A DNA stretch of 64,000 bases, from positions 1,550,001-1,614,000 of the forward strand of contig NC_085885.1 in the NCBI RefSeq assembly GCF_035222275.1, written 5' to 3'. Under the pieces are notes generated by a model, which saw only the letters and a program-made list of their open reading frames with translations, did no database searches and was not told where the DNA came from. The position numbers and the translations under genes were made by a program. Position 1 is the first letter of the stretch. Each line of letters begins with the position of its first letter. Below, piece by piece: positions 1 to 12,107 of the stretch. The DNA is from Podospora bellae-mahoneyi. Taxonomy: Eukaryota; Ascomycota; Sordariomycetes; Sordariales; Podosporaceae.

Positions 1-8
1 TCGCAACC

Positions 9-1282
9 ATGCCTTCAGCCACCGGCCCCGTTGTCCAACCTCTCACGCCTCCCGAGGGCTCCAAGATCAACTTCGGAGCCACCATCACAGGCATTGACAT
101 TGAGAACCTCACTGGTAAGGCATGAAAAAGCATCATACATGATGAAACAATGTGACCTCTGTAGAAAAGGGAGAATACCCGTGAAATCGGTAACCTCCTC
201 GGTAAGCCACCCCAATTATCAAACTAACCCCAGAACACCCACCACTAACATTCCCCCACCCAGACTCCGACTTTGCCCTCATCCGTGACGCCCTCTTCAC
301 CCACCAAGTCGTAATCTTCAAATCCCAATCCCACGTCTCCCCACGCGCCCAATACGAGCTCACCAACCGCTTCGATCCCCTCGCAACCTCTTATGGTCAT
401 GGCAAAACAGTAGACGCCAAACGCTCCATCCTCCACCCCGACCTCAAAACAATCCCCCACCAGCCCCAAGTCCAAGTCATCGGCAACGGCTTTGTGTCTT
501 CCTACGAAGGCCTTCAAAACATCACCCTCCGCCACCCCCACCACAAAACCTTCCACGCCACCTCCATCCCCGAAGCCGACGACCTCACACACACAAGGTT
601 CTATAGATGGCACATCGACGCCGCCCTCTACGGACTCGCCCCTCCCATCGTGACCACCCTCCTGGCAGTCAAAGTCCCCTCTGGCCGCAGGCAAATCTGC
701 CGTTACGACGACGGAACAGGCGATGAGCTCTCCGTCCCCTTGGGAACCACAGCTTTTGTCTCATCATGCACCTCCTACGACATCCTCTCCCCCAAAGACC
801 AAGCCTTTTGCCGTTCCACCCGCGTGGAATATGCCCCCCACCCCTACATCTGGATGTCAGGCGCCAAATCCCGCTCTGACGGGCTGGGTATGGTCTCCCA
901 AGGCAAAGAGATTCCTCTCGGGGACCTCCCCCCTATTGAACAAGACAAGATCCAGATTTTGCCCATGTGCTGGAAGAATCCTGTCACGGGAAAGCTAGCG
1001 CTGCAGGTGCACCCTTCTGCGATTAGAAAGTTGCACTTGGCTGATGGGACGGTGATTGAGGATTTGGCGGAGGTGAGGGAGATTGTGCATAGGCTGCAGA
1101 GGCCGGGGATTGCACCCGAGTATGTCTACGCGCATGACTGGGAGGAGGGGGATTTTGTGCTTTTCCACAACAGGGGGGTGTTGCATAGTGTTGTGGGCGC
1201 GTTTGCCGAGGAGGAGGTGAGGTTGTTTAGGCAGTGCAATGTTGCGGCGAGTGAGTTTCCTTTGGGGCCTGATCATGAGTAA
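9..1282 (+). CDS. xanA: XanA-like Fe(II)/2-oxoglutarate-dependent xanthine dioxygenase
   Basis: Two exons (9-114 and 264-1282; 149-bp intron, GTAAGG donor, CCCAG acceptor) encode 374 residues of the TauD/TfdA fold. Family enzymes hydroxylate xanthine to urate while decarboxylating 2-oxoglutarate, giving a purine-salvage route that does not need molybdenum xanthine dehydrogenase. The iron ligands are visible: H152 and D154 in the motif WHID, and the distal H343 in NRGVLHSV. Q102 and N361 also lie exactly three residues beyond Q99 and N358 that I recall for Aspergillus nidulans XanA, and H152, D154 and H343 are offset by three in the same way. The usual family length is about 370. The start is the ATG at 9 (MPSATGPVVQPLTPPEG). 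The spliced junction reads NLT-DSDFALIRDAL. A two-intron model with a small exon near 175-201 is possible but creates stops in the phases tried. The gene converges with the E3 ligase gene. Its promoter lies outside the window. Confidence 0.85.
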
Positions 1283-2021
1283 ATCAAGCTAAGGGTTCGA
1301 CGAGAGGAGGGGAGGTTAAGGGTTTAGACTGTTTTGTGCTTTCTTTGAGATTTAGATAGGTAGTTTTGTTTAGCGTGCAATAGGTATTATCATCCTTTCT
1401 TTTTTAAATATCAGCGCTCGAGAATGATGAGACACAGCTGAGGCAATAGAACAACCATTACTGTCGTTAAGGGCAGGGGAACAAATAAATTCAATCATTT
1501 TCTTTCTTTCTCATGACCGAGACCCTCACCAACCCAAAACACCATCCCCCTCCTCAACCTACCTGTACTTAACTCTCATGACAGCCTGAGATATACACAC
1601 AATGTCAGACAAATCAACCAATAGAATAGCAGGTAAAGACAGAGCAAAACAAATACCCATAAAAACAAAAAGTAAAAATAAATTAACAAAAACCCCATGA
1701 TATCATCAACCATTCATGTCGTCATTTCTATGCCTAAAACAATGCCTATGCTTCTCGATGCCCCTTCATCCATCATCACATCACGTCAGGTACCAACTTG
1801 TACAAAATCCACTGATATCATAACTTCATAACAGAAATTCTTCCCTCTCCCAACGTAATGATCGCTTCGCTTCACTTTGTTTGCTTGTGGTAGTGGTGGT
1901 GGTGACACACGTGATAAAGAAAAGTTGATGAGATCCAGAATGTCCCAAGAAAAAAGAATAAGAAATACAATAAAATAGCCAAAGAAAAATCCAAAAATGA
2001 CGACAAGAAGAAAACAAAACG
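1283..2021. other. convergent intergenic region, xanA / RBR ligase 3' ends
   Basis: About 740 bp separate the two convergent stop codons. The sequence is AT-richer than the flanking genes. It contains AATAAA-like motifs on the plus strand near 1480-1490 and A/T-rich runs near 1660-1690 and 1960-1990 that could serve as 3'-end signals for either gene. I see no coding sequence, RNA gene or repeat here. Confidence 0.6.
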
Positions 2022-5000
2022 CTATCCCACAATCGTCGCAGGGCCACCTCCTCCCATTGTATCCTCAGGCGGGCCAGGCTCAATATAATTCACCCACTCC
2101 GACACTCGATGCAAGCCTCTCCCAGATCCGCTCAGGCCAGCCTGCATCGAGGGCTTGGCCTCAGTCTTGTTGTGCTCCCGGTGAGCTTGCGTGGCCCGTC
2201 TTCGGATGTGAGGAGCACGGGCAGAACCCCCGCTGGGATCCCACTCATGCAGTCCCATGCCCATGCCCGGGGGACCAAACCATTCAGGTGTCGGTCCTCC
2301 TGGATGACGGCCGGAGATGTAGATGTCCTCCTCCATGGTGTGCCTGCGAGGCATATGCGAAATAGCCGGTGGCGGCACCGGAGCGACCGGAATTGATGGA
2401 CCACCTCCGTGTCCGTGCATCATTGCTGCTGCCGGGTGCGATGCGGTGCGAGAAAGAGGCGGTGGTCCTCTTGTAGGACTCAGCGGCCCCTGGGGCACCA
2501 TCGCACTCATCATGCCCATGTGTCCTATGTGTCCGGGCGGTCCGACAGGGCCAACTCCGATGGTGGTCATAGGAGCAGGTGGGACGGCGTGGCCCATCCC
2601 GCCCATGTGGTAGGCTCCTGGACTCTGTCTGCTCTCCGGGTTGAAACGATCGGCGAGCCGTTTGTCGAATGACGACGCTCGGCGTCTCTCGGGCGAAGGA
2701 GCACGGAGTCTATCGTCAGGATGAGCCAGCTGTCTTTCCGGCATTGCCATGTGCCTCTCTGGCATCTGCTGTTGTTGTCTTTCCGGCATTGGGGCGTGCC
2801 TTTCCGACATGGAGGCGTAGCGGTCAAGAGTGGCCATGTGTCGTTCAGGAAGCTGCATGTGTCTATCCTGGGGTGCCATGTGCCTTTCTGGGATCTGCAT
2901 GTGCCTCTCGGGCGCGAGCATGTGTCGTGGCTTCTGCGGAATCTCCATAGCCATGGGTGCTCCTCTTTCTGGGGATGGGAAACGCGTCGGGACTTGCCAA
3001 CCATCGGGTGACTCTTCGCGCCGCTCCTGAGCAAATGGATGGTGTCTATCCAAAGAACGCGGCCGTCTCGCAGTAGGGAATGTTTGTCGTCTTTCGGGCG
3101 AGTACGGTCTCCGTCTGTCGGCTGTGTAGTTCTCGGCAGCAAACTCCTCATATCGCTCCGGCGAAGCATAGCGCGCCGCTCTTTGAGCATAGGCCTCGGA
3201 GGCATAATCAGCGCGCGGCGCGGCCCGAGGTGGTACTCGGTCGAAGGCGGGGCGTGAGGGTGGCTCAAATGCCGAACGAGGCGGTGGCGGCGCCATGGGA
3301 ACATGTGTTTGCGGAGGTGATGGTGCAACAACCGTTGCAGCCCTCCCAGCTCGGAAATCACCGTTTCCAAAAGACGCTCCGCGGCTCCGAGCTTCGATGC
3401 GTCGTCGGGGTTGTTCTTCAAAGTCAAAGACGTTGACACCTGCCCTTCCTCTACCGTACTCGGCCTGGTCATCGACATGACCAAAGGCATCATCAAAAGA
3501 ATGCATCCGGCGAGCATGATGAGGTTCTTCACGGACTTCCATACGCCGAGCAAGATATGGTTCTTCCTCGTAGCTCGATGGGCGAGGCTTTACAGTGCCT
3601 GCATAAGAGGCCGGGAATCCCGACCGTGGAGCCTGGGGAGAGGGAACACGAGATGCGTACTTCGGCGCAGATGCAAAGGGATTCGGAGGTTCGTCCATCG
3701 GCGTCCTCATGCGGTCTGCGGCTGCTCGAGGTACAGCTTGGACTGAGTTATTCGTCATGGGACATGCGCACGATTTCCACGGACCGCCGCAGAGCATACA
3801 GAACTGAGCACCACAACGGCTGATAGGGACAGGTTATTAGTTGGGAACCATCATGATTGCGGTGGCATGGAACCTGGACTTACCACTTCATATGGTTGCA
3901 GCCTTCAGCGAGTTCGACCATGTGATGGCACTGATAACAGGTCTGGTATGTATCTCGCTTGGATTGCGGCATGAACTGTGCTGTGTTCTCATCGCCTGGG
4001 CAGTTGTACTGCGGATGCCACAGTCCATGGCAAGCACAGCAGACTTTTGTTTTGCAGTGACTGCATTTTGCCTGCCCACGCCCGTTCTCCTGACGAATGT
4101 TGTCGGGCTGGAACCACCTGCCACACCGTTCCTCCGGACAATATATGCGGCTTCTGGTCGTATACTCACGGTATTTTCGGTTCCACTCGGCTTTGAAATC
4201 TTCACCCAGCAGTTTGTCGACGTGTTTTGGTGGGATGGGCTCTGCGGTACAACATCGAGGGGGCATATGCTGTGGGCCTCGAAGAGACAGCTCAAAGCTG
4301 CGCACCAGGCAAGTGTTGCACATGCGATGTGCGCACTTAAGCTTGGCTGTGTTCTCGACCAGAGTCTTGTTGTCTCTGCATGAGACACAAGTGGTAAACC
4401 TCTTGGGTTGTTGCCTCTCCAACTGCATGTTATTTGCAGCTGTCGGATCGGCAAACATGGACCGCTTGGAGCTGAAGCTCTGTGACGACGCATGGTGTGA
4501 CCCTTCTATGGTGGTGTTGGCTCTTCTGAACACTGAAGGGGCCCTCGACACATAAGCGTCTGACTCATACTGCCTGGTCGACGGTCTATCGCCAGGGTTA
4601 GCTACTACTGAGAAATACTGCCTATTCGGAGGCGGTTGACAATACCTTCTGGTTCGGGATTTGGACCGAGCCCGGTCGCCATCGAGACTCGGAGCACGGG
4701 AAACGTCTCTCGGACGACGATAGGCATCCGGCTTCACCGACGCAGCTCGAGAGGGTGCTCGGGAAGGGGCTCGGGATTGAGCTCGCGATCTTCCTACACC
4801 TACCGATTGCTCATACCTTGTCGATGCAAAATCCGGCTCCGGATCTGGATCCTCATAGACGACCTCAATTTCGGGCTCCTCTGTGCGCCGGTTGAGGCGC
4901 TCATGCATGGACGGTGCGGGAGGGGGTACCGGGGCGGTGGGAACAGCCGGAGGCTTCCTTCTCCGGGTAGGCTGTTGAATAACCACTTCCTCCAAAGAAT

Positions 5001-5619
5001 CCTCGGTCACGTCAGTTTCGCCCTCAGAATCGGACATGGAAGTGCGGGGTGAGCGCCTAGATTCAGGAGTAGACCTGTAGCGGTGAGCGGAGCGAGAACT
5101 CTGGTCGCGATGAGATGCCATCGTCTGGCGGCTTGCTGGCCGCGATGGACGTATAGGCGGCTCATCATCGTCGTCGTCGTCGTCATATGAAGTGCGATGT
5201 TGCATACGGCGGGCCATGGCCTTGGTGTCGACCAAGGGCACGGTGGAGTTGGGCCGCATGGCAGCAGTCCGATGTCGAGAACGGGACGGCGGCTTGGACG
5301 GGAGGTCGGAGTCCTCGGAGTCGGTGGGACTCGGGAGCTGTTGACGGTGCTTCGAAGGACGTCGAGATGGTTGCTGCTGCTTGGGAGGCGACGCTTGGGC
5401 GTCGTCTGAGTCGTCAGAGGACTCGACAATGTCTATGTCTATGTCTATATCCCCATGACGTTTCGGGTGAGGCGACGGACGGGGTCGTGGCCCACTGGCT
5501 GATGTCCAATCGTTTTGGGACTGAAGCTCCGGCTTGGGAGATTTTCCTGTGCGCTTCTTCCGCACACTGCTTCGCGAAGTCCTAGGCCCGCCCTGTTGCT
5601 GGTCTTCGACGTCGGCCAT
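2022..5619 (-). CDS. RBR (RING-IBR-RING2) E3 ubiquitin ligase with long disordered arms
   Basis: Two exons (5619-3884 and 3819-2022; 64-bp intron, GTAAGT donor, TATCAG acceptor) give 1177 residues. Residues 1-410 are disordered and rich in Ser, Arg and Pro, with acidic Asp/Ile-Asp repeats. RING1 starts at C411 (CVSC) and runs to about 457. The in-between-RING zinc fold is about 494-540 (C494 in YCPEERC to C540). RING2 starts at C561 (CYQC). The predicted catalytic cysteine is C574 in AEGCNHM, equivalent to the thioester-forming Cys of parkin-type ligases. The intron splits the next RING2 zinc-ligand codon (C579), and splicing restores CRCGAQFCMLCG. RBR ligases take ubiquitin from an E2 onto this Cys and then onto the substrate. 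Residues from about 605 to the end form a low-complexity tail with tandem PERHM-type repeats (876-946). The start ATG at 5619 begins MADVEDQQQGG. The substrate is unknown and I do not recognise a named orthologue. Confidence 0.88.
2718..2930 (-). repeat. tandem PERHM-type peptide repeat in the RBR ligase tail
   Basis: Within exon 2 of the E3 ligase, residues about 876-946 consist of roughly ten degenerate copies of a 6-8 residue unit. Examples are APERHMQ, IPERHMA, PQDRHMQ, LPERHMA, TLDRYAS, MSERHAP and MPERHMA. The units are rich in Met, Arg and His. Copies differ at the DNA level, so the array is old rather than freshly expanded. Its function is unknown. Confidence 0.8.
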
Positions 5620-8600
5620 TCGATCGATTCGTCTTGGTCCCCGTATTACTCGCTCACTTCAACGACAACAGGACAACGGGTCTGGAGTCTGATGGGGCAC
5701 AAAACACAACAAGACGGCGTGTTGACAGCCGCTTTGGCACTCTGAGTGCCTCTGTGCCGCGGCAGGTGGACGGTGGAAGAGAATTGCGACGGGGGTAGAC
5801 GAAGCGTCGGCCAGATGGTCCAGTGTGGTTGGACGGCGGAGGCGGGTCTGCAGATGCCCCGGGGCTGCGATTGGACTCACTGGCTTCCCACTTGGACCAC
5901 TTGCATTGCCAGCACAACACAATTCCTTCCGACAGCCCACGGTGCCACCCCTTGGCTTTGCCCTGGGCTCGCCCTAACCACGGATGAAAAACCGGCAGCA
6001 GCCTAATAAATACCTGACCCGTCCTAGCTTGCAACTGCTCTTTGCAGACAGCTGAAGGATCACCAGCTTTGGGCACCGCCGAGAACTGTGGAGGAGGGAT
6101 CAGGCCTGATGCGGGAGTTCGGTCGGGTGGAGGAAGAGCGAGCGGGTCGGTCGTGGGCAAGGTGAGGTGAGTGAGGAGAGACGAGAGGGAAAGATGAGAT
6201 GAGGGGTGATGACGGCCTGAGGCCTCGACCGTCGGAACGCTGTCTGGGGTGCTTGGGTCCTTCGCTTGCCGTGTTAGTGGAGAAAATCTCCCTTCCGAAG
6301 CATCAGTTGCCGGCCTTCTTCCAATGGGACTGCTATCACCTCACGACGCAGCTGACAGGCTAGAGTCGCGACCACTGTGACGCAGCCGACGATTGGACAC
6401 AACGATCCCCGCGACCGACTGAAAAGGAGATGGCTGAACACAGAGAGGCGAGCTATCACATCACGTGATGCGGGCTTCGACAGTCCCAATGGCAGCACAT
6501 TCCTGGACCCCCAGCTCATGCCAGCAGACTCTTGTTGGAGAAAGCTGGAGGGGAGAAAACAGGTTTTGGTTTGCCGCGCTTATTTGCGTCAGGGCAACGA
6601 TCAGGGTCAATGGATCGGGGGCCTCTATAACCCTTGAATCAAGGGTCTTGAATGCAGATTGTTTTGTCAGAAAGCCATACCAGCGTCAAGAGAATCGCTG
6701 TCCTTTGGTTTGAAAACCACTCTCCAACACCCAATTTGAGGGCTTTCGAGCTGTTGTTCATGCGAATAGCTGTTAGGCCTGATCCTAGTGTCGACCCAAA
6801 AGGAGGGGCTGTCTTGACGACGATCCTTCCCCGCATTCTGTCATGGAGTGGCCAGTGCGGCCCCGGCCTCCAACACAACACAAGCCGTTCAGCGGCACGG
6901 GCGGAGGAACGACACGGACGGCAGCGGATCCCGTCCTATCGGGCGCAGGGGCCTTCCCCGGAGATCGATCCTCGGCGCTTGGAAACATCTTCGGCACCGA
7001 AGACTCCACGGTCCAAACCTCAAGCTTGACAGAAGACCGATGTATTCACGGACCGGTCGTCCTCCACAGCAACAGGAAGGACGGAGCACATCCCTATGGT
7101 TAACGATTACCCAAATGGCCCTAAAGTCCACATGCCGGCGCTCCTCCGATTCTAGCCTCCAGCGACTGCCACTTTACCCCATCATCAGATGCTGAAATGC
7201 CTCACGGGACTCCGATCCGCTGCAGGGGAAGATGCCAAAGCAACCATATCCCGACTCCCGAGACATGATTCCATCATTTGGTTGCACAACGGAGTCAACT
7301 ACCGGCACACGGTACTGTACAGCACGTCATGCCGTGGAACGCAAGACGGCGAACTGACCGGTCCGGGACATGCTCAACCGGAGGGGCCGGCAGTCGCAGC
7401 TTTCATCAGAACGCGCTCACCTTGAAGGCAACGTGATACAAGCCTTTTTGCCTGCTGCGGCGAAGGCTATCGGTATGACGGCGCGAGACTGGCTGCCCAT
7501 TGACACAGTAGTATCCCCAACAAACGACACCCAAGACAAAAACCGACCGTTGAACAAGTTCCATCCCGTTCAAGATGCAACGATAAAAACACCAATATGG
7601 AACCCTCTGAGCATGGACGTCGGGATTAATCCCGAAAACTTGAGGCTTTAGCAAAAGCATCACCGACACTACAGAAGGCTGATGTAACTTTCAGATGTAT
7701 CGCACTCGCTAATCATGCAATAAAACACTCAAGAGTCTACTACCGTACCTTATACTACCACTGCCCACAAAGCCAGCGGCAATGAAAATTGAAAGGAGAA
7801 GAGTCAAAATGGACCCTTTGACGTTGCACTGTCGGCCCTATTTTTTCGCCGTGACTGGCCTTGACACCCAGCAAAGGTAGGCCAGCGTAGCTTTCACAAC
7901 CCATCTCGGATCGGACCATGATGAAATTATCATTATCATGCTGAATTAAGACGTCAACCACCATCTAAGAGGCTAGCGATGAATCTGACTGCCGGAATAA
8001 TATGCACACTTCTCCCACCACCCTACCTGAATGAAACAAGGTAAGTCGAGCCGTCTCCATGTACTGTTCTGGTTCCACCACGTGGTTCCCCGAAAAGAAG
8101 CAGTACAATAACTTGGTTTCTAACAACGCCCATACAACTCTACACAACGTTAGACAGGCATTGATTGCCTTGTTCCCAACGAACATGTCGTATGACGGGC
8201 AGGTCTTCCGTGGCTGCCTTGTATCAGCACTACGGAAATCTGCTACAACTACCACCAGCCCTTTTGGTCTCGGAGTTGAGTGCTCAGGCCTGGTTGTAAT
8301 GCTAGAATGACCGATTCACTGTTGATTTCTCGCGCATACCTCGCTGATTTCATCGTCAAGACGGTGAGGTTGAGTAGGTACAAATATCTACATCGATAAC
8401 TACTCGCACTAACGAAGGGAAATTGCCCGCTCTTGGACCCAACGGCACCAAGCGAGATCACGTCTGTCTTCTTCCAGACCCCCGGAATCATCGCTTCTGA
8501 TGTAGACGGTTCCCTAGGCTTGGTACGTGGGATCATATGGAGATTCCTCCTCGTTTCGTTTCAGCTTGAGGAAAATATTCCTATCTTTCGTCCGATGTCA

Positions 8601-10370
8601 TCTTGGTCCCATCTCATCACATAATGACAGATGTGATAAGATCTGACAAAGCAAAACGGTTGTCTGAAGCCTTGCCGGCTCCATCCGATCTCATCTCGTT
8701 CAGGTACGCCATCTACCGTCCAAGGAAACGGTACCTGAATATCAAACCCCAGCTAGCTTAGCCAGACCACCTCGTCACATCGCATACTGCAGATATAGTC
8801 CATCATGTCTTCATGATCAGGGTCTCACTCCGGTCCACATTCACATCTACACCCCTTCTGGTACGCACAGCACAACCCGAAAACGCTCGGAAACTTGGAC
8901 ACCACCGTGAGGCCAGGTATAGCTATCGTACACCTCAGCTTCACACCCCTCGATCCCGCAATATTCGCCGCCTATCCACCATCATAAACCACCACCAGCC
9001 TCACTTGATCACCACATGAACCTCGCTACCACAACCCCATCATCTCCGGTCAAAGCTCAGGGTAGGTAGGTAAGTAGTCGTGGTAAGGTAGTGTAGCACA
9101 ACTGCACCCTTTTTCCTTCGTGGCCACAGTCAGTCAGAACTGACCAAATCTCGGAGAATAAAAACAAGAAAAAATTCACGCCTTTGTCAGCAGTTACCAG
9201 ACACAACAACCCGACCCTAGCCACCATCATATGCCACATGCCTCCCCCATTTGGTCACTCACTTCATACTAATGCGTGTACAAACACGGCCTCGGAACTC
9301 CAAGCCGAAGATCCCCATCAGCATCTCCGTCCGCACATAGCCATCACCACACACATCACGCGCATACGCCAACTAGACCTGACCTTGACCAAGAGGGCAA
9401 CCAACGCCCCTCTGCCTCGCCACGCCTGGTCGAGCAATGATTGTCCCAAAAGAGGTTCTCTCTCTTCCCCACAGGTGGCACACATTTTCCGAGCCGTGTT
9501 GCTCTCCTCCTTGTCGTGTACTGAGGAGAGCACATATCCCAAAACAGGCCGCTCCACACCTTAATCTACGTAGGCACCTACCAACCTAGACAGTGCACAT
9601 GGTGAACGAACTCCCGTCCGTAACCCACAATACATTGATCCTCCCGTCTTCCTGCGCGCAACATATCCCCCCTCCCATCCCGAGTCCGAGTCCACAACTC
9701 CACACTGCCCAAAAAAAACCACAAACCCGGTCGTCGTTGCAGCAGAACCTTTTGTCCAAATTCTGCAGGTCATCTCGTTTCGTGCTAGTTTCGTCTCATG
9801 TTTTTTATCCTCTTCGTCCCGCCCCTTCACCCCATCCATAACATAACGGTTGGTCGGTTTTGGTTGGCGGTGGTGGTGGTTGACAAAAAACATGCCAGCA
9901 AATAAATTCTCCTACCGAGCACCGACTATCGAGAGTTAGGGTCTTGTCAAACGTTCAAGCCCCCCAGCCCCTCCCCACCTGTCCGGCGTTAACAAGTACA
10001 TGACTGGAGGGGGTGGATTTTGGGGAACTTTACGGTCAAGGGTTTGAAAAAAGCCCCTCCAGGGTTAGACAGACGTTTGTGGATACCGCGTAGAAAAAAG
10101 AGTTATCCAAAGCCAAGTATCTCCCCTTCAGCCAAGGCCAAAAAAAAAAACGGTTTTCCTCTTCCGCGATCAGCCACCACCGCCATGGCGGCTGGAAAAC
10201 TCAACGGTCTTCTTTCTTTCTTCCTTCAACGGTCAATCGCTCGGCACCGCTCGTCGCCCTTTTTTCTCAGCGGTGGAGTCTTGCTGCTGATCCGCAAGAC
10301 TGCCAACATTGTCACATTCACATCGACAAGTCCAACACATGAATCGTAGTGTTTTTGACAGCCATTTTGA
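5620..10370. other. long gene-poor region upstream of the RBR ligase gene
   Basis: No open reading frame here shows a recognisable domain, consistent composition or a plausible exon chain. Short ORFs up to 168 codons occur on both strands, overlap one another and look like chance. The first several hundred bases next to 5619 should hold the promoter and 5' UTR of the ligase gene. A GGTAGGTAGGTAAG-type tetramer run lies at 9060-9075. Otherwise I see only unique-looking intergenic DNA; a non-coding RNA cannot be excluded. Confidence 0.5.
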
Positions 10371-10374
10371 TATG

Positions 10375-10761
10375 TATATATATATATATATATGAATAAG
10401 AATGGGGTATGTAAACTATACAGAAAAAAAGTTACAACATCAAGAATAAAACCCCTTTTCCCCCTAGTCAAAAAAATGGCAATGTTGCCCAAAAAAGAAG
10501 TAAAAAAAAAAAAAAAAAGAAGTGGTATCCCAACTGAAGAACAACAAAAAAAGGTATTCATGCAACATCTCTGTAGCCAAATCCAATTTCCAAACCTGTT
10601 TCCCCCGCCTCCCAACCCCAGAGTTCCTTCCGACTGTCCCCAACCCCTGGTGTGCGTGTGCGCGCGCGTGTGTGTGTCATCGTAGAGTTGTTTCCGATCC
10701 CCATATATATATATATGACATATAAAAGACTTTGGCGTTGCGTTGATGTTGTTGTGTTGTC

Positions 10762-10810
<49 letters not shown>

Positions 10811-11021
10811 TCCTCCGTTACATTTTCACAATTCACCCATGGATATTCTTAGAAGCCCCCCCCGTCTCGTAACCACGCCCCCCCCTCCCATCCTCTCGTA
10901 TCGTTGCAGAAGAGAAACCCATCCGCCACCAGCCAACCGCCACTAATTGCCAACTCCAAGAGATGATGATGATGATGATGATGAAAAAAATGTCAATGAT
11001 GATGATGATGATGATGATGAT
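10375..11021. repeat. cluster of simple-sequence repeats, including a Z-DNA-prone tract
   Basis: Seven different microsatellites lie within 650 bp: TA repeats (10375-10393), 17 A (10502-10518), 28 bp of strictly alternating purine-pyrimidine GT/GC (10650-10677), AT repeats (10703-10716), about 21 TG repeats (10765-10807), and GAT repeats (10962-10983 and 10996-11021). The alternating GC/GT tract is the classic type able to adopt Z-DNA. The cluster sits about 1.1-1.7 kb beyond the stop codon of the Zn2Cys6 gene. Confidence 0.9.
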
Positions 11022-12107
11022 ATGTTACCTGATTTTTCTTGACCACCTGCCCCGGGATGAAAGATTGAGAAAACAAGAGAAAGAATTGGTATAAACCCCC
11101 TGACCCAGCCAGCAACATATGGCCACCCCTCCGTCACCGTTGTGCTGTTGTCGTTTCAAGTTGAAGATAAAAGTATGATGAAACCCATAATCGAATAAAA
11201 CGGGTCGGATGAACAACCCCCAGAACGGAAAGGATGAGTTGAATTGATTGACAACGTCCCAAAATGCGGGGAGAAGGCGGGGTGAAAACATGGGGTAACG
11301 GGGGGCCGGCCCGAAAACCCCGGTCCCAAGGACAATCCGTTCAATTTGCGACCGCCAACTCCAAAGAAAACGGAGGTGTGTGTGATTAGCCCGGAAAAGG
11401 ATTCGCACTCACTCCCACACTCTCACACACACCATCATCGTCCGGGCCTTGTTTTCTGCGAAGACGGGGAACGTGTGTTTGCTGAGAAATTGCACCGAAA
11501 AGTTGTATCGTTTGTTATGCGGAAAATGTCGGTGTTGTTTTGTCCACGAGATGCGCACCTATCGGGGCACCAGCCCCGGCGCGTGGTAACCCAGGCCCGC
11601 TCGAGTTGTCCGATGGATGAACCGGCTTGTTTTCGCCTTGGACGTCCACCACGCCCCGGGTCTTTTCCCCTCGGTTTTGCATGCGTCATTGTCGTCCATT
11701 TCCTCCCCCCGTCTTTATCGGACCCGATGTCGGGTTTGTGATATCGGACAACGTAGGAACCTAACAGCAACTGGGGTACCGAAGAATTGCGCAAGTTATG
11801 TGACGGTTTTTCGATTTTCGTAGATGAAGGTCCATGCTGATATCGCCTTCAGACGATGCATGCTCCGGCGGGATGCCTGGTGTTCGTACCAAATGTGCAG
11901 CGGCGACATGCGCACCTTCAGTAATAAGCGAATGGCGGCGTGGGGTCTTTTGCAACCTGGCAAGCGGCTGTCTTTCCCACAAGACCGGAAACGTGGTTCA
12001 TGGGAGCGTTAGGCGAGACATATATGTCAGTGTTGGTAATCAGGGCTGGTGATGCGGGTTCGGGGTGCGGGTGTCCGGACTGGGCTGTTCTTGATTGCCG
12101 CAAGGGC
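11022..12107. other. intergenic region downstream of the Zn2Cys6 gene
   Basis: No supported gene lies between the microsatellite cluster and the stop codon of the transcription factor at 12108. The part adjacent to 12107 should include that gene's 3' UTR. Small ORFs on both strands overlap and carry no recognisable motifs. Confidence 0.5.

Noticed and set aside
175-215. Extra small exon in the xanA-like gene between a GTAG acceptor-like site and a GTAAGC donor-like site
   Set aside because: In the phase set by exon 1 it runs into a stop, whereas one intron (115-263) gives the family-consistent NLT-DSDFALIRDAL junction.
5654-6160. 168-codon ORF upstream of the RBR ligase gene
   Set aside because: It starts just above the ligase start codon, in what should be its promoter and leader, and shows no recognisable motif.
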